Below are positions 21,670 through 32,690 of a stretch of 64,000 bases of DNA, one piece after another. The stretch is taken from assembly GCA_900491605.1 (NCBI GenBank), contig UESW01000130.1, positions 1-64,000 of the forward strand. The letters are read 5' to 3'. The DNA comes from Calamus simplicifolius (taxonomy: Eukaryota; Streptophyta; Magnoliopsida; Arecales; Arecaceae). The notes beneath the pieces are model-generated. The model worked only from the letters and a program-made list of their open reading frames with translations. It was not told the origin of the DNA and ran no database searches. Numbering within the stretch: position 1 is the first letter of the stretch; every line of letters starts with the position of its first letter. The translations under genes were made by a program, and so were the position numbers.

Positions 21670-24010
21670 ATGTCCTCTCGGTGTTAATTGACTGCATACA
21701 AGTCTGCCTGTTGCTTGAAGCAGCTCTTATTTCATTTTGCATTGGTGGAGCGTCAACAGTTGCCTTGACCAGATTTTTCTTGATCTTTTTGACTTCTTCT
21801 TGACTCCACTCTTTAATCTGTTCTCTCTTGGGCGACCTTTCATCCTAATTTGTTCAGGATCTTGAATTACAAGCTATGTACTTGGCTTAGCTGCGCAGTT
21901 GGCATCCACGATAATTTTGAATATAGGTGTTAGACCATCCATCACTAAATTAAATGCATCTTCAGACATGGAGGCTATCTCTGCGAGCTTCATCATCCGA
22001 TGACTCAGCAAACTATATCTACAATCAATAACATAATGTTATCGAAAACATATATTAAGACATTTCAAATAAAAAATTATCACTGCGTACCGTGATCTTC
22101 GTGTGCTTTTATCACAACCTTCATATTGCAGTCGAAATCGTCGAATTGGTATTTCATGTCCTTGCACCATCTCTTCAAGAAGTATTTATCTGGTAAAGCG
22201 AAATACGTCACTTTGATGAAGAACCAACAAGGCATGCCTACACAGGTAACCCTTGAACTGAAAGGATCGATACTGGCATTGGACATCCTCAATATTTCTA
22301 TCGTATGACACGATATAATCTTTGATCATCTCCTTGCCGATTCCAGCGACTTCAATCCTTTCATATGACTTTACAGAATATACACAACAGTTACCAGCTT
22401 CCTTGATCAATTTAGTTTTTGATGCAGCCATTTCAAGGATCTCATTCTGAAATTTTTTGAAAATGCGCCTTGTATACCTTCCTGCAACTTGTCTCTCAAA
22501 AGGTGATGATGTTTTTAGGAAAGCAATCGTTTGCAATGTCCTATTATCTTCCTCATTTTCGGCTCGTACCTTTTCTCTAAGGCATCTTCGTACTTACTAT
22601 GAACTCCGTTAGTGTAGTCTTCGAATTTATAAACCCATCGAAGAAGTGATTTATGCCCTTGCTCCTTTGTGAAGATGACATCCTTGTTCATAATTTTGTC
22701 AAAAAAAGAAGCGTTGAACGCAACATGAACCAAAGACAATGACATACATACCTGCGAAGAATGTATCGTTTAGGTAAACTGGAACCCATTTATCCCAACA
22801 TTCGTAAAGGATATTGAACCAATCTATAGCCTTGCATTCTTTATATTTCTCCATAACATGTGCCCACCTTTCCTCGAATGACTATATGGTCAATGAATCA
22901 TATATCGCCTCATCGAAATCAACCATAAATTTAGGATTTGCTGTGCAAATGTGGCCAATCTTTTCAGGTATCTTCTTCAATATATGCCAAAGACAAATCG
23001 ATGTCGTGTGTTAGGAAAAACTTCTTTAACAGCAGCCTCGATTGCCTTATCTTGGTCAGTTATTATGGCAATAGGTGCTTGACCACCATTTGCATCCAGC
23101 CATGACTGAAAAAACCCATTTATATGTCTCAGTACTCTCATCAGACAATAATGCGCACCAAGCAAGGTGGATTGTCCATGATGGTTGACCCCAACGAATG
23201 GACAAAAAGGCATTTGATATTTGTTTGTCAAGTAGGTTGAGTCAAAGCTTAGAACATCACCGAAGTATGTGCATGCCAATCTTGACCTTGGATGAATCCA
23301 GAAGACAGACCTGAGATGACCATTATCATTGAGGTCTAAGGTATAGAAGAAATTGGGATTTCTGAGTTGCATTTCGGTGAAATGGATTACCATCGACTGA
23401 GCATCTCCTTCTTTCAGCTTAGACTGACGTTCGCGATAATGAAATTACGAGCATCCTTCTCGGTGAAATCCAATTATCTTCTGCCCCCTTTTCTCCTTGC
23501 TATGGCAGTATATCTGAGTTGTAGAACATTCATGGCATGTAAATTACGATCTCTGCCTTCTCTGGTGTGCTGATCCTCCTATGCGACCGTAGATAACCAG
23601 TTGATGTTATGGACATCCCATGGTTATGTTCTAGAAAAAACCTCAACCAATATCCACTTACCACTTGTAGCATTCAGTCTTGCTTTTATGGATGCCATAC
23701 AATCAATTTTACCAGTATCCCTATGATTTATACTCTTCTCTATTTTCTAGATTTTCCTTGCCTCCAACACGCAGGTGCTTGAAGCAAAGTTGTTTGTTGT
23801 TGTTGGCCCTGCTACACACTGTTGTGATTCCAAAACCAACTCTTTTTGCGTATCCATTGTAGAAAGTATATACATCATCTGCTGAATTGAATTCCATTCT
23901 AGTTTGAGGAACTACAGTATCATCCCCTGCATTTGGAGCGATGGGTGAAGGTGCACGGCCGAAAGTGTGCTCGATTTCTTTCCTATCTATAATTTTAGCA
24001 TCGTCTATGG
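21670..24010 (-). pseudogene. FAR1/FHY3-type transposase of MULE-B
   Basis: Domains in order on the minus strand. The FAR1 DNA-binding start is MEFNSADDVYTFYNGYAKRV near 23900. The MULE core begins NPNFFYTLDLNDNGHLRSVF, then LSFDSTYLTNKYQMPF (first Asp), FVGVNHHGQSTLLG and AIITDQDKAIEAAVKEVF (second Asp). Next are KYKECKAIDWFN and KWVPVYLNDTFFAG. The SWIM-type zinc finger is at 22320-22200 (QYRSFQFKGYLCRHALLVL). The C-terminal helical part (HRMMKLAEIASMSEDAFNLV; QDPEQIRMKGRPREK) ends near 21680. Host FAR1/FHY3 regulators derive from this transposase type. Stops and frameshifts, especially 23400-23680, break this copy. It converges on the Ulp1 gene. Confidence 0.9.
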
Positions 24011-24039
24011 AAATATAGGCACATAATCATGGCAAAGCA

Positions 24040-24190
24040 TTAGGATACCAAGGTTAAAAAAATACCACACCTCAATTAAAGAAATGATGACACCCATTAA
24101 TAAGACATTGAGGCAGGGCCTAACGACACCAAGGTTCACATATTACGACACCGTAGCTGAAACTAGGAACTAGCGGCACCCCATGAAACA
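24040..24190. repeat. Isolated ACGACACC motifs upstream of the transposase gene
   Basis: Several sites every 25-40 bp just 5' of the transposase start. This would place them in or near its promoter. Confidence 0.6.
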
Positions 24191-25130
24191 ACTTACGACA
24201 CCCCATATAAAAAAATGACACCCCCTTTAGCAGTTAAAGATACTCCAGAGAACAACCTACGACACCCCGGAAAGCAACAAACGAAGATCGCGAAAGTTAG
24301 AATCACGGGTGTCGTAGCGTTGTCTCTAGGGTATCGTAACGTTTCAACTTTGGTGTCGCGAAGATTTTCGGCGAATTCCACTTGGGGTGTCACGGGCCTT
24401 CTCTCCAACGTCAGTTATAAGCACGACACACCCTTTAGCAGTTAAAGATACCCCAGAGAACAACCTACAACACCCCGGAAAGCAACAAACGAAGATCGCG
24501 AAAGTTATAATCACGGGTGTCGTAGCGTTGTCGCTAGGATGTCATAATGTTTCAACTGCAGTCGTGAAGTTTTTCGGGCAAATTCCACTTGGGTGTCGCG
24601 AGCCTTCTCTCCAGCGTTAGTTATAAGCACGATACACCCTTTAGCAATTAAAGATACCCCAGAGAACAACCTACGACACCCCGGAAAGCAACAAACGAAA
24701 TCGCGAAAGTTATAATCACGGGTGTCGTAGCATTGTCGCTAGGGTGTCGTAACATTTCAACTGGTGTCATGAAGTTTTTTGGGCAAATTCCACTTGGGTT
24801 GTCGCGGGCCTTCTCTCCAGCATCAGTTATAAGCATGACACACCCTTTAGTAGTTAAAGACACCCCAGAGAACAACCTACGACACCCCGGAAAGCAACAA
24901 ATAAAGATCGCGAAAGTTATAATCACGGTTTCGTAGCGTTGTCTCTAGGGTGTCGTAACGTTTCAACTTTGGTGTCGCGAAGATTTTTGGCGAATTCCAG
25001 TTGGGTGTAGGCCTTCTCTCCAGCGTCAATTATAAGCATGACACACCCTTTAATAGTTAAAGACACCCCATAGAACAAGCTACGACACCCCGGAAAGCAA
25101 CATACGAAGATCGCGAAGGTTATAAGAATG
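24190..25130. repeat. 203-208-bp minisatellite of MULE-B
   Basis: The anchor YAGTTAAAGA (CAATTAAAGA in one unit) recurs at 24231, 24439, 24645, 24851 and 25054. Each unit carries ACGACACC sites in its first half and GGGTGTCG sites in its second half, so every unit is itself a loose inverted repeat. A single unit is present at the matching place of the left terminal repeat (about 15720-15860); the right arm expanded it to about five. Confidence 0.92.
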
Positions 25131-26506
25131 GGCATTGTAGCGTTGCCGCTAGGGTCTCGTAACGTTTCAACTACGGTGTCATGAATGATTTTTAGCCGAA
25201 TTCCTCCTTGGGTGTCATAAGGTTATAAGCATGGGTGTCGTAGCGTTGTCGCTAGGGTGTCGTTATGTTTGAACTGTGGTGTCGCGAAGGATTTTCGGCC
25301 GAGCATAACAGAGGTGTCGTATTTGTTTAACAGAGGTGTCTTATTTCTTTAACTTGGGTGTCGCAATACTCCCGATTTTCTCCTGCGATGTCGCAAGGCT
25401 TTTCTCCAGCATTCGTTTGGAGCATGGGTGTCGTAGGCTTGTAACTACGGTGTCTTAACAGTAAATCTGGGGTGTCATAGCTTTTATGACGAATGAAATG
25501 CTACGACACCCCCAGATAGCAACAAACGGACACTCCTGATTAAAACAACCTATGATACCCGAGAAAACAACCTACGACACCCTAGAAAACATCTTATGAC
25601 ATCAGGAAAGATTGTTACGACACCCCAGGGATAGCACGACACCCCAGCCTTACGACAACCAAGGAAAACATTACGACAGTGCAGTTATAAACCTTCGACA
25701 CTCCATTCTTATATAATGACACCCCGGATGCAACCGTTAAGCCACGCCACGCCCAATCGTAGTACATCGAGTTGTCAAATGATGACACTAGAGCTATATG
25801 AACAGGAAATAATCGGGAATATAGGACGAAACACTCCGATGACACCCAGTTCATAAGGTATAACATCATAGTTAAAAGAGTATGACATTCGTGCTACAAA
25901 ACACTAAACTCCAAACAGTTATGACTCCCAGAATGTCATAACTGTTTTCTTCTAAGGAAGTTACCAACGCATTAAAGTTTGGTCACACATTAACTACCTC
26001 TAACGAGAAAAAACAATTGGTGTAATAAAGGAGCTTTACAAAGAAGTGGGAATAAGGACTTTTTACTTCGTGCTGCAGATGATATTTCCTTCAGAAGTTT
26101 TTGTACAAAGACTTCAGTAGCCAGGTATTCCAGCCTCGAAGCTGAAATATTTTCTTTCGACCGGACTCCTTAGAGCGAGGGCTCAGGATCTTGCTCAAAC
26201 CTTGGACTGATTCCTTAGCATCCGAAAGCCAGAGCGAGGGGGAAGAAAGAGTTTTTTCTTGCACAAATAAAATCCAAGAAAAATGACGGTAGAAGTAGGC
26301 TGGAGGGAAAGGCATTTTCATCTGCACACTAATTTAAAAAAAAGGCGAAGCGATTTTCATGGCCGTCACGATCAGAACGTAACATTGTAGCAGAGCCATA
26401 CCGTCCGGCATCGTCAGCCACGTAGGATCCACGTGAATCAATCATGACAGACGATGCAGCCCACATAGGACTTACTGCATCGGGGGCGGTGTACAAAGAC
26501 TTTTCC
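25000..26506 (-). repeat. MULE-B right terminal inverted repeat
   Basis: Reverse complement of the left arm, ending at TTTTCC (26501-26506). It includes about 250 bp (25760-26015) that the left arm lacks, flanked by GTACATCGAGTTG and TTGGTGTAATAAAGG. The arms are otherwise closely alike. Confidence 0.87.
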
Positions 26507-26521
26507 TTTCCCCTATAGTTT
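26507..26521. other. Right target-site duplications of MULE-B (26507-26515) and MULE-A (26513-26521)
   Basis: TTTCCCCTA repeats 14587-14595, and the overlapping CTATAGTTT repeats 10052-10060. The overlap is the direct record of MULE-B landing across the border of MULE-A. Confidence 0.94.
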
Positions 26522-26803
26522 AGCCGGTGCCATGGGATCCAATGTTCTGGAAAGGCCTCGAAACTCTACATGGGTCGCTGATATGGACGAGGGCATTTAG
26601 GTCAATGAAACGAATGATATATTTTTTTGGGTTCCATTATCAGCTCATCACCTAGCTTGATAAAAAAAGTCCCATTTTTCTAAGCTGCAAGCACATTGTT
26701 TCCATACGTCGAAGCTAACTAAAAGTGGGCTATAGGGGTATATTTACTGGATGTGGGTGTACCCTTGTAAGGCCTTGGCCTGTAGCTGAAGATGTTTTCA
26801 AAA
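26522..26803 (+). repeat. DR1 copy 1, right part (middle segment and module B)
   Basis: 26522-26605 matches 33515-33600 (GCCATGG, GCTGATWTGGAYRMGGGC, GGGCATTTAGGT). 26640-26760 matches 9387-9515 and 35057-35210. Joining it to 10060 restores continuity of the repeat across both MULEs. The LINE tail begins at its end. Confidence 0.65.
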
Positions 26804-26830
26804 TTTTTTTTTTTGGTTACAAACGGGCGA

Positions 26831-27259
26831 TCACACTAGTCTAGTGTGAGTCAAGCCTGATATATCAGAGTACAAGATCTGAAGTAAACCCATAGGACAT
26901 AAGTCACCCAGTTTCCAGGACCAAGGACTAGAATGATGAGCCACCCGGGCAGCGACCCAATCAGCCGCTGAGTTAGCTTCACGGTAGATATGTCGGACCT
27001 GGACACCAGAAGCCTGATAGAGCAAGGAGCTGATGTCACATAACAAAGGGTTAGTAGGCTTATGGTCGCCCATTTCCTGTCGGAGCCAGCGCACCACTGT
27101 AGTTGAATCCCCCTCAATAATAAAATAGCGAGTACCCAGAATGCGGATAGCATAAGATATACCAGCCCATGCCGCATATAACTCAGCGAGCGGAACTGAT
27201 AGGTCAAGAGAGCCAAAACCACCAGCCGCAATCATCGACCCACTCGAGTCATGGATCAC
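26831..27259 (-). CDS. LINE ORF2 C-terminus: RNase H domain
   Basis: An open 142-residue stretch with the RVT_3/RNase H pattern: ELYAAWAGISYAI, FIIEGDSTTVVRWL and HIYREANSAADWVAARVAH. The Glu, Asp and terminal Asp of the active site are in place. It is part of ORF2 and not a separate gene; a frameshift lies just upstream (about 27260). Confidence 0.85.
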   Translation of the reverse strand: MIHDSSGSMIAAGGFGSLDLSVPLAELYAAWAGISYAIRILGTRYFIIEGDSTTVVRWLRQEMGDHKPTNPLLCDISSLLYQASGVQVRHIYREANSAADWVAARVAHHSSPWSWKLGDLCPMGLLQILYSDISGLTHTRLV

Positions 27260-30200
27260 AAAAGCTGACCCAGCCAGACGACTTTGAACACTACCATCAA
27301 AATTGATTTTGACAGATCCTAGTGGAGGGGGTTCCCAGGAGACAAAGAATGACGATGGTGCGCTGCCGGGGCAGCAGGGGAATCCCAGATGCTAGGTCTG
27401 TCAGCATCAATGCGAGACTGGTAGAGCAAGTACTCGGTAGAGAGTGACAAAGCAGTCCTGAGAATCTTGTGGGGAGGGTCACTCATATCATAAAAAATCT
27501 TCCTATTCTGTGACAGCCAGACCTGATAAGCTATATAAGCAGTTGAAGAGCTCAACCGACATATACCTCTCCGCACATCCTGCCTGATCATCCTTAGAAA
27601 AGAAGTACGACAAGGGCCAGTACTATCATTCCAATGATGATAACCAGCTAACTGCTAGACCGGTTTGACTCTATCACAGGTGAATATAGCATGATCAGCA
27701 GTCTCCTCCTCCAGCCCGCATAAAGGGCATAGGCTGGATTGCCATACCCCTACCCGAGAGAAGTAAGCAAGTAGGGAGGCAATCCCAGGCCAGCTTCCAA
27801 ATGAACAGCCGCACCCTATGGTGAACAGGAATCTTCCAAATCAGGAGGCTTCAAGCTTTTGCCCAGACTGTGGCCTAAACTCCTGAATAAGATCCCCAAT
27901 CGGAGCACGAGTCGTATAGGATCTCCTCCAAAGTCTGAAGTCAGAAGCATAGTCCAATGTGAGAGGGTTGGAAAGAATACGCTGAGAAAGCTCGGGCCCA
28001 AAGCAAGAGGTGACACGGGAAGTATGCCATCCAGTGCGATCCTGAGCAATTAAGTAGTGACTCTCATACCACTAGCCAGGTCAATGCTCACGAAGGTAGG
28101 CCATCGGATAATGGAAGATCAACCATCCACGTGTCCCTAATCGTATCAACAGAAGCACCATCGCCAATCATCCATGAGACACGAAATAGCATAGCCGGTG
28201 CATGACGACACACCTCTTTCCAAAGAAAGAGTAGGCACGAGTAGGCTGGGGAGGTGTATAAGTTGTCCACTCACCATACTTAGCATGCATGAACAAGCTC
28301 CACAGGCAGTCTGGATCAAGCAAAAATCTCGTCGCGTGCCTAGCAGTCAACGCCTCTCTTCGCACAGTGAGGGACTGGATCCCAAGCCCTCCCTTCGAAG
28401 TCGGAATATAAACAACATCCCAAGCCACCAGGTGGATCCCATGACCATCCTGCATCAATCCCCAAAGGAAGTCTCTAAACCATCTCTCCATTCGCCTCAA
28501 GCAAGTCACCAGAATGGCTGCATTAGATAGGATGTAGAGGGGAAGAGAAGTAAGCAGAGCGAATGAGGGTGAGCGTGGCCATCATAGATAACCCCGTGAC
28601 CTGCCATCCATCCAAATGGTCATGGACACGCGCTCAAGCTGAATGAAGTCAGAACACCGCAGTCGTCTCCCAGTAATAGGAATACCCAGATAGGATAGCC
28701 TATCAGCCTGAGCTAATATCCCCAAAATTCGCTTGATGGTCTGCCTCAAAGATGAGTTGGTCTTCGGACTGAAGCAAATCATGGATTTTTCTAGATTCAC
28801 TCTCTGTCCAGAAGCCCTACAGTAAGACTGAATCACTGAAGCAAAAGCTGTAGCATTACTAATAGTGGCCCTCCCCAGTAAGATACAGTCATATGCAAAT
28901 AGCAGTGAGATAACGAAGGCCCTTGGGAACCCACCCTATAGGGAACAATAGCAGAAGCCTGTTGAGCCTGATGAAGAGCCCTAGAAAGAGCATCAGCTGA
29001 AAGGATGAAGAGGAAGGTGAGAGGGGACAGCCCTGCCTGAGACCAACTGCAGAATGGAAGTAGTCCGTTTGGCCCCCATTAATTATGATAGAGAAAGCCG
29101 GCCGCTGAATGCAGGTCCTGATCTAGTCAATAAAAGGCTCAGCAAACCCAAACTCCTGAAGAGCCCTGAAAAGGAATTCCCAACTCACTCTATCATAAGC
29201 TCTTTCCATATCCATCTTAATAGCCATCAAACAGTGACGAGTAGGAGCTCTATGGAGTATGCATTACCTCTTGAGCTAAGAGGACATTATCAGAAATGCA
29301 CCATCCTCTGAGAAAAGCCCTGCTCAGGAGAAATAATGCGAGGAATCACCGCTCTCAGCCGAGAAACTAGGAGGCGGGCGCAAATCTTATATAGGTGGTG
29401 CAGAGACTGATAGGGCGGAAGTGCTAAGGCTTGGAAGCATCAGACCGTTTCGGCACTAGGCTATAAGAGTCCGATTCCAATTAGGGGGAGAGAGTTGGCC
29501 TGAAAGACAAGCTGGATGGCCTGCAGAACATCATGTCTCACAATAGCCCAATAGTAATGAAAGAAGAAGGGGGGGGGAATCCATCAGGTCCCGGGCCTTA
29601 TCAGGAGAAAGGTTCCATAAAGCCTCCCGAATCTCCTCAGAAGAAACTGGCCTGGTAAGACAGACGTTCTCAGCCTCAGTGACTTTAGAGGGGGTAGGAA
29701 CAAAACACGCAGGGATCCGGCCCCCAGATCTCAGTCCACCGAGAGCGAAAGAACTGAATAAGCTGGTCCCTAATGACCTCAATGTTGTCCTGGACAGTAC
29801 CCTCCTCATCGACAAGTCACCGAATCCGTTAGCCGCATGGCACTTTAATGTAGCCTGATGAAAAAATCTAGTGTTCTGATCACCTCCTTGATCCACTGAA
29901 TACGAGACCTCTGCCTCCAAAAGATCTCCTGCTGCCGAAGGAGAGTGGTGGATAGCCAGGCTGGATCGAAGAATAGTAAGGTCAGAATCAGGAAGACAGC
30001 CATGCCGATCTTCCTTGTCTTGGAGAGAAGCAATAGTGTTCTCGATCTGCTCAATTTGCCTAAAAATATCACCAACCTCTTCTCTATTCCATCTGGACAG
30101 TCGGCGTCTTGCCAGCTCAAGACACCGAGATAATCTATAAGTAGCATTCTCTCTAACTGGAGTGTGCCAAATTTGAGAAATTAAGGACCGGGCTGCAGAA

Positions 30201-30953
30201 TAAGAAGTCCAAAATTTCTCAATTTAAATGACCCTTTCTCTGAGCAGCTGGATCAGTAGTTATTAAGATTGGGCAATGATCATAGGCGATCCTGGAAAGA
30301 TGTGTGACAATAATAGAAGGAAAGGACTGAATCCAATTGGCCATGGCTAAGACCCTGTCCAACCGTTCCAACACTCTAGCAGAGCCATGACGGTTGTTGC
30401 ACCAGGTAAATTGGGCACCCTGGAATCCCAGATCCAGCATATTAGCAGAGGCTATGAAAGTCCGAAACTCAGTAATGCTAGCATTCTCCGCAAACCTCCT
30501 ACCCCCTCTCTTCTCATTAGCCTCCATAATACAATTAAAATCCCCAGCACATAGGGTAGGAATGCCCTAAGAAAGCAATGACAGAATCTCATCCCAAAGA
30601 ACCCTGCGAATCTGAAAATTCGTGCTGGCATAAACACCTGAAAGGAGCCATGGGGCCAACAAACCTTCTGAAATAACCAGGGCAACCTGCTGACCACAGA
30701 GGTGAAAAGCATCAACCCTAATATCAGTAGACCTCCACAGCACCATGATACCTCCAGATAGACCCTGAGACTCAATAGCATAAGAAGACCATGATCTAGA
30801 TATCAGTCTTCTAACATAAGCCAGACTGTCGCCAAACAACCGAGTCTCCAACAAGACACAAATATCACAAGAATGAAGCTGCATCAGCCTCCCAAACGAG
30901 GAGCGAAACAAAGGTTTCAGCACTCCTCTAACATTCCATATAAGGATTTTCAT
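27260..30953 (-). pseudogene. LINE ORF2: endonuclease and reverse transcriptase
   Basis: The start ATG (30953-30951) overlaps the ORF1 stop in an ATGA. Endonuclease blocks are MKILIWNVRG, VLLETRLFG, SGVYAS and AYDHCPIL, so its key residues remain. The linker contains PVSSEEIREALWNLSPDKA (about 29650). RT follows in broken frames, with a GLRQGCPLSPFLF-type block near 29030. The catalytic FADD reads FAYD (codons 28889-28900), a lost Asp. SYLGIPITGRRL and a zf-RVT-like region (28270-27816) come next. Frameshifts are numerous. Confidence 0.88.
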
Positions 30954-32643
30954 TTAGAAGGGGGGGCCTCCACTTCCCCTGACATCTCAGCATTAGGTGG
31001 ACAACTTACAGGGATCACTCCCTCAAAGGGACGCTGATCCAATCTATCCATAACTTCCACTGTGGCCTTTGACTGAATGGCCTTCTTAAGTAGAGAAACA
31101 ATCGAGTCATGGGACCGGCTCTCCTCCTGCATCGGCTGAGGGATGTCAGCGGGACCAACTGAGACAGGGCCCTCCAAAGCCCGATTAGCCTCAGGTCCGG
31201 AACCCAGGAAGGGAACAGGCCCATTCAGATTAACCGTGGATGTGAGAAAGTGAAAGAGGAGTGTACTGCCCTTTTGCCAGAAACTTTCCCTTTCCCTTTC
31301 AAACCATTGGATACAACCCTAGGGGCCAACTCTTCAACAGGCCGGGCCCGCTTGAGTGGGGCCGGATTAACTTCTTTTCGACTCCTCGGCCTTTCGGCCC
31401 ATTTGTTAGAGCCTAGAAGAGTAAAGGGGTTAACCACTGCAGTCCCAGAAGATTGCTTCAGAGGGGTTTCAGTCTCAGCCACAATCACAGCTGGAACCAG
31501 CACGGTAGACCCCTTCAGTGAATTCGGCACAACAGACCCAAGCACAGACTCAGCCTTCTCAGCCCTTTGAGAATCCGGCACAACATGAGATCCCCCCTGA
31601 GAAGCACAAAGCCCGACACTGCTAGATCCTTGAGGCTCCCCCGACTGTCTTCCATCTGCCTTCAGAAACCAGCTGCTCAGGGCAAAGGCCATCCGACCCC
31701 AACGCAGCAGACCTCCTCCCAGACTGCCGGCGGGCCAGCTTCTTTGGATACTGCCAGCCATCAGAAGAACCAGTCACATCCTGCTGGACCTTAGAAGTAG
31801 AAGCACCATCCAGAGGGGATCGCCGTCGACGAAGGGCAGCCATCCAGGGCCCAAACACAAGGTTTTCAGGGGCGGGGAACACCAGGTGTGGAAGGAGGAC
31901 AGTTGCCAGTCGGGTGCACCGATCCGCAAGCAGCACAGATACCGTCCAAGTGTTCATAAATGAACTGCTGCCAGAACGCCGAAGCAGAGCCTCTCACTCT
32001 CGCACCCGGCCTCAGGGGTTTGCTCAGATCCACCCTGATACAAGCACGGGCAAACCCCCCTTCTTCCGTTCCTTAGTCGCTGCGTCTATGAACTAGAAGT
32101 CACCAGCAATGGAGAGGATGAAACTGATGATCTCCACTGACCAGTACTCAATTGGAAGCAGAGGCAGCCTGATCCAAACCAGAGCAGAGGCCAATAAGTC
32201 TTCGGAAGGAACAAGCTGAGGATGCCAGTCCTCTAGAGCTATCAGCTGACCATTGGCCATCCATGGCCTACGAAGAATAAGCTCTTTTCCAGTAGGGTCA
32301 GAGAATTGGAAGAGATGGTGGCGGTGGGCCAAGCAGACAGATTCAACTTCACCGAGAATCCTTGATCGGCGGAATTCCCGTACAATGGCCTCGGACGGCA
32401 CCCAGCGCAGGAGACTCCATGCAATCACCGCACTCATCCTCCAAATAGAAGTCTTGGCCTCCAAAGTTTGGGCCGGAACCTGGATGACCTCCGGATACCG
32501 CCGCTCCAGGGCTTCAACTTCCGCCGAGAGGGTGAGGAGGCCACCCACTCAAACCAGCCTTCAACCACTCGATTCCAAGCCCTCGCCTCACTCCTAACTC
32601 CATCCGAGACCACAGGGTGAACGCTCGGGCTGGGAGCCATCAT
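30950..32643 (-). pseudogene. LINE ORF1 (gag-like RNA-binding protein)
   Basis: The N-terminal half is a DUF4283-type domain: SLLRWVPSEAIVREF, RRPWMANGQLIALEDWHP and WIRLPLLPIEYWS. A zinc knuckle follows in a shifted frame near 31930 (CAACGSVHPTGNC), which is CX2CX3HX4C, one residue short of the usual CX2CX4HX4C. The basic, Ser/Pro-rich tail continues to 30950, where its stop overlaps the ORF2 start. Frameshifts occur near 32550, 32095, 31860 and 31225. Confidence 0.82.
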
Positions 32644-32690
32644 CCACCGGAAGGACAGAGATCAGTACCACCGATCGTCGGAGATCCGTC

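Larger units (their letters stand above)
14596..26506. mobile_element. MULE-B: 11.9-kb Mutator-like transposon with Ulp1 protease and FAR1-type transposase
   Basis: Ends are inverted (GGAAAARTCTTTGTACACCG) and flanked by a perfect 9-bp duplication TTTCCCCTA. The terminal inverted repeats exceed 1.2 kb. Gene order is Ulp1-like gene (+, 17516-20253) and FAR1-type transposase (-, 24010-21670), convergent. Most non-coding space is filled with GGTGTCGT/ACGACACC motifs in dispersed and tandem forms. MULEs that capture Ulp1 proteases are known from plants (Kaonashi-like). Both transposase Asp positions that I can see are kept, though frames are broken in this copy. Confidence 0.93.
26804..32690 (-). 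mobile_element. Near full-length plant L1-type LINE
   Basis: The tail is the T-run at 26804-26814 (poly(A) on the minus strand). On the minus strand come ORF1 (32643-30950) and ORF2 (30953-26831): endonuclease, RT, zf-RVT-like region, RNase H. Total about 5.9 kb is the usual size for such elements. Several frameshifts and a changed RT motif show it is dead. The 5' end near 32690 and the target duplication could not be settled. Confidence 0.9.
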
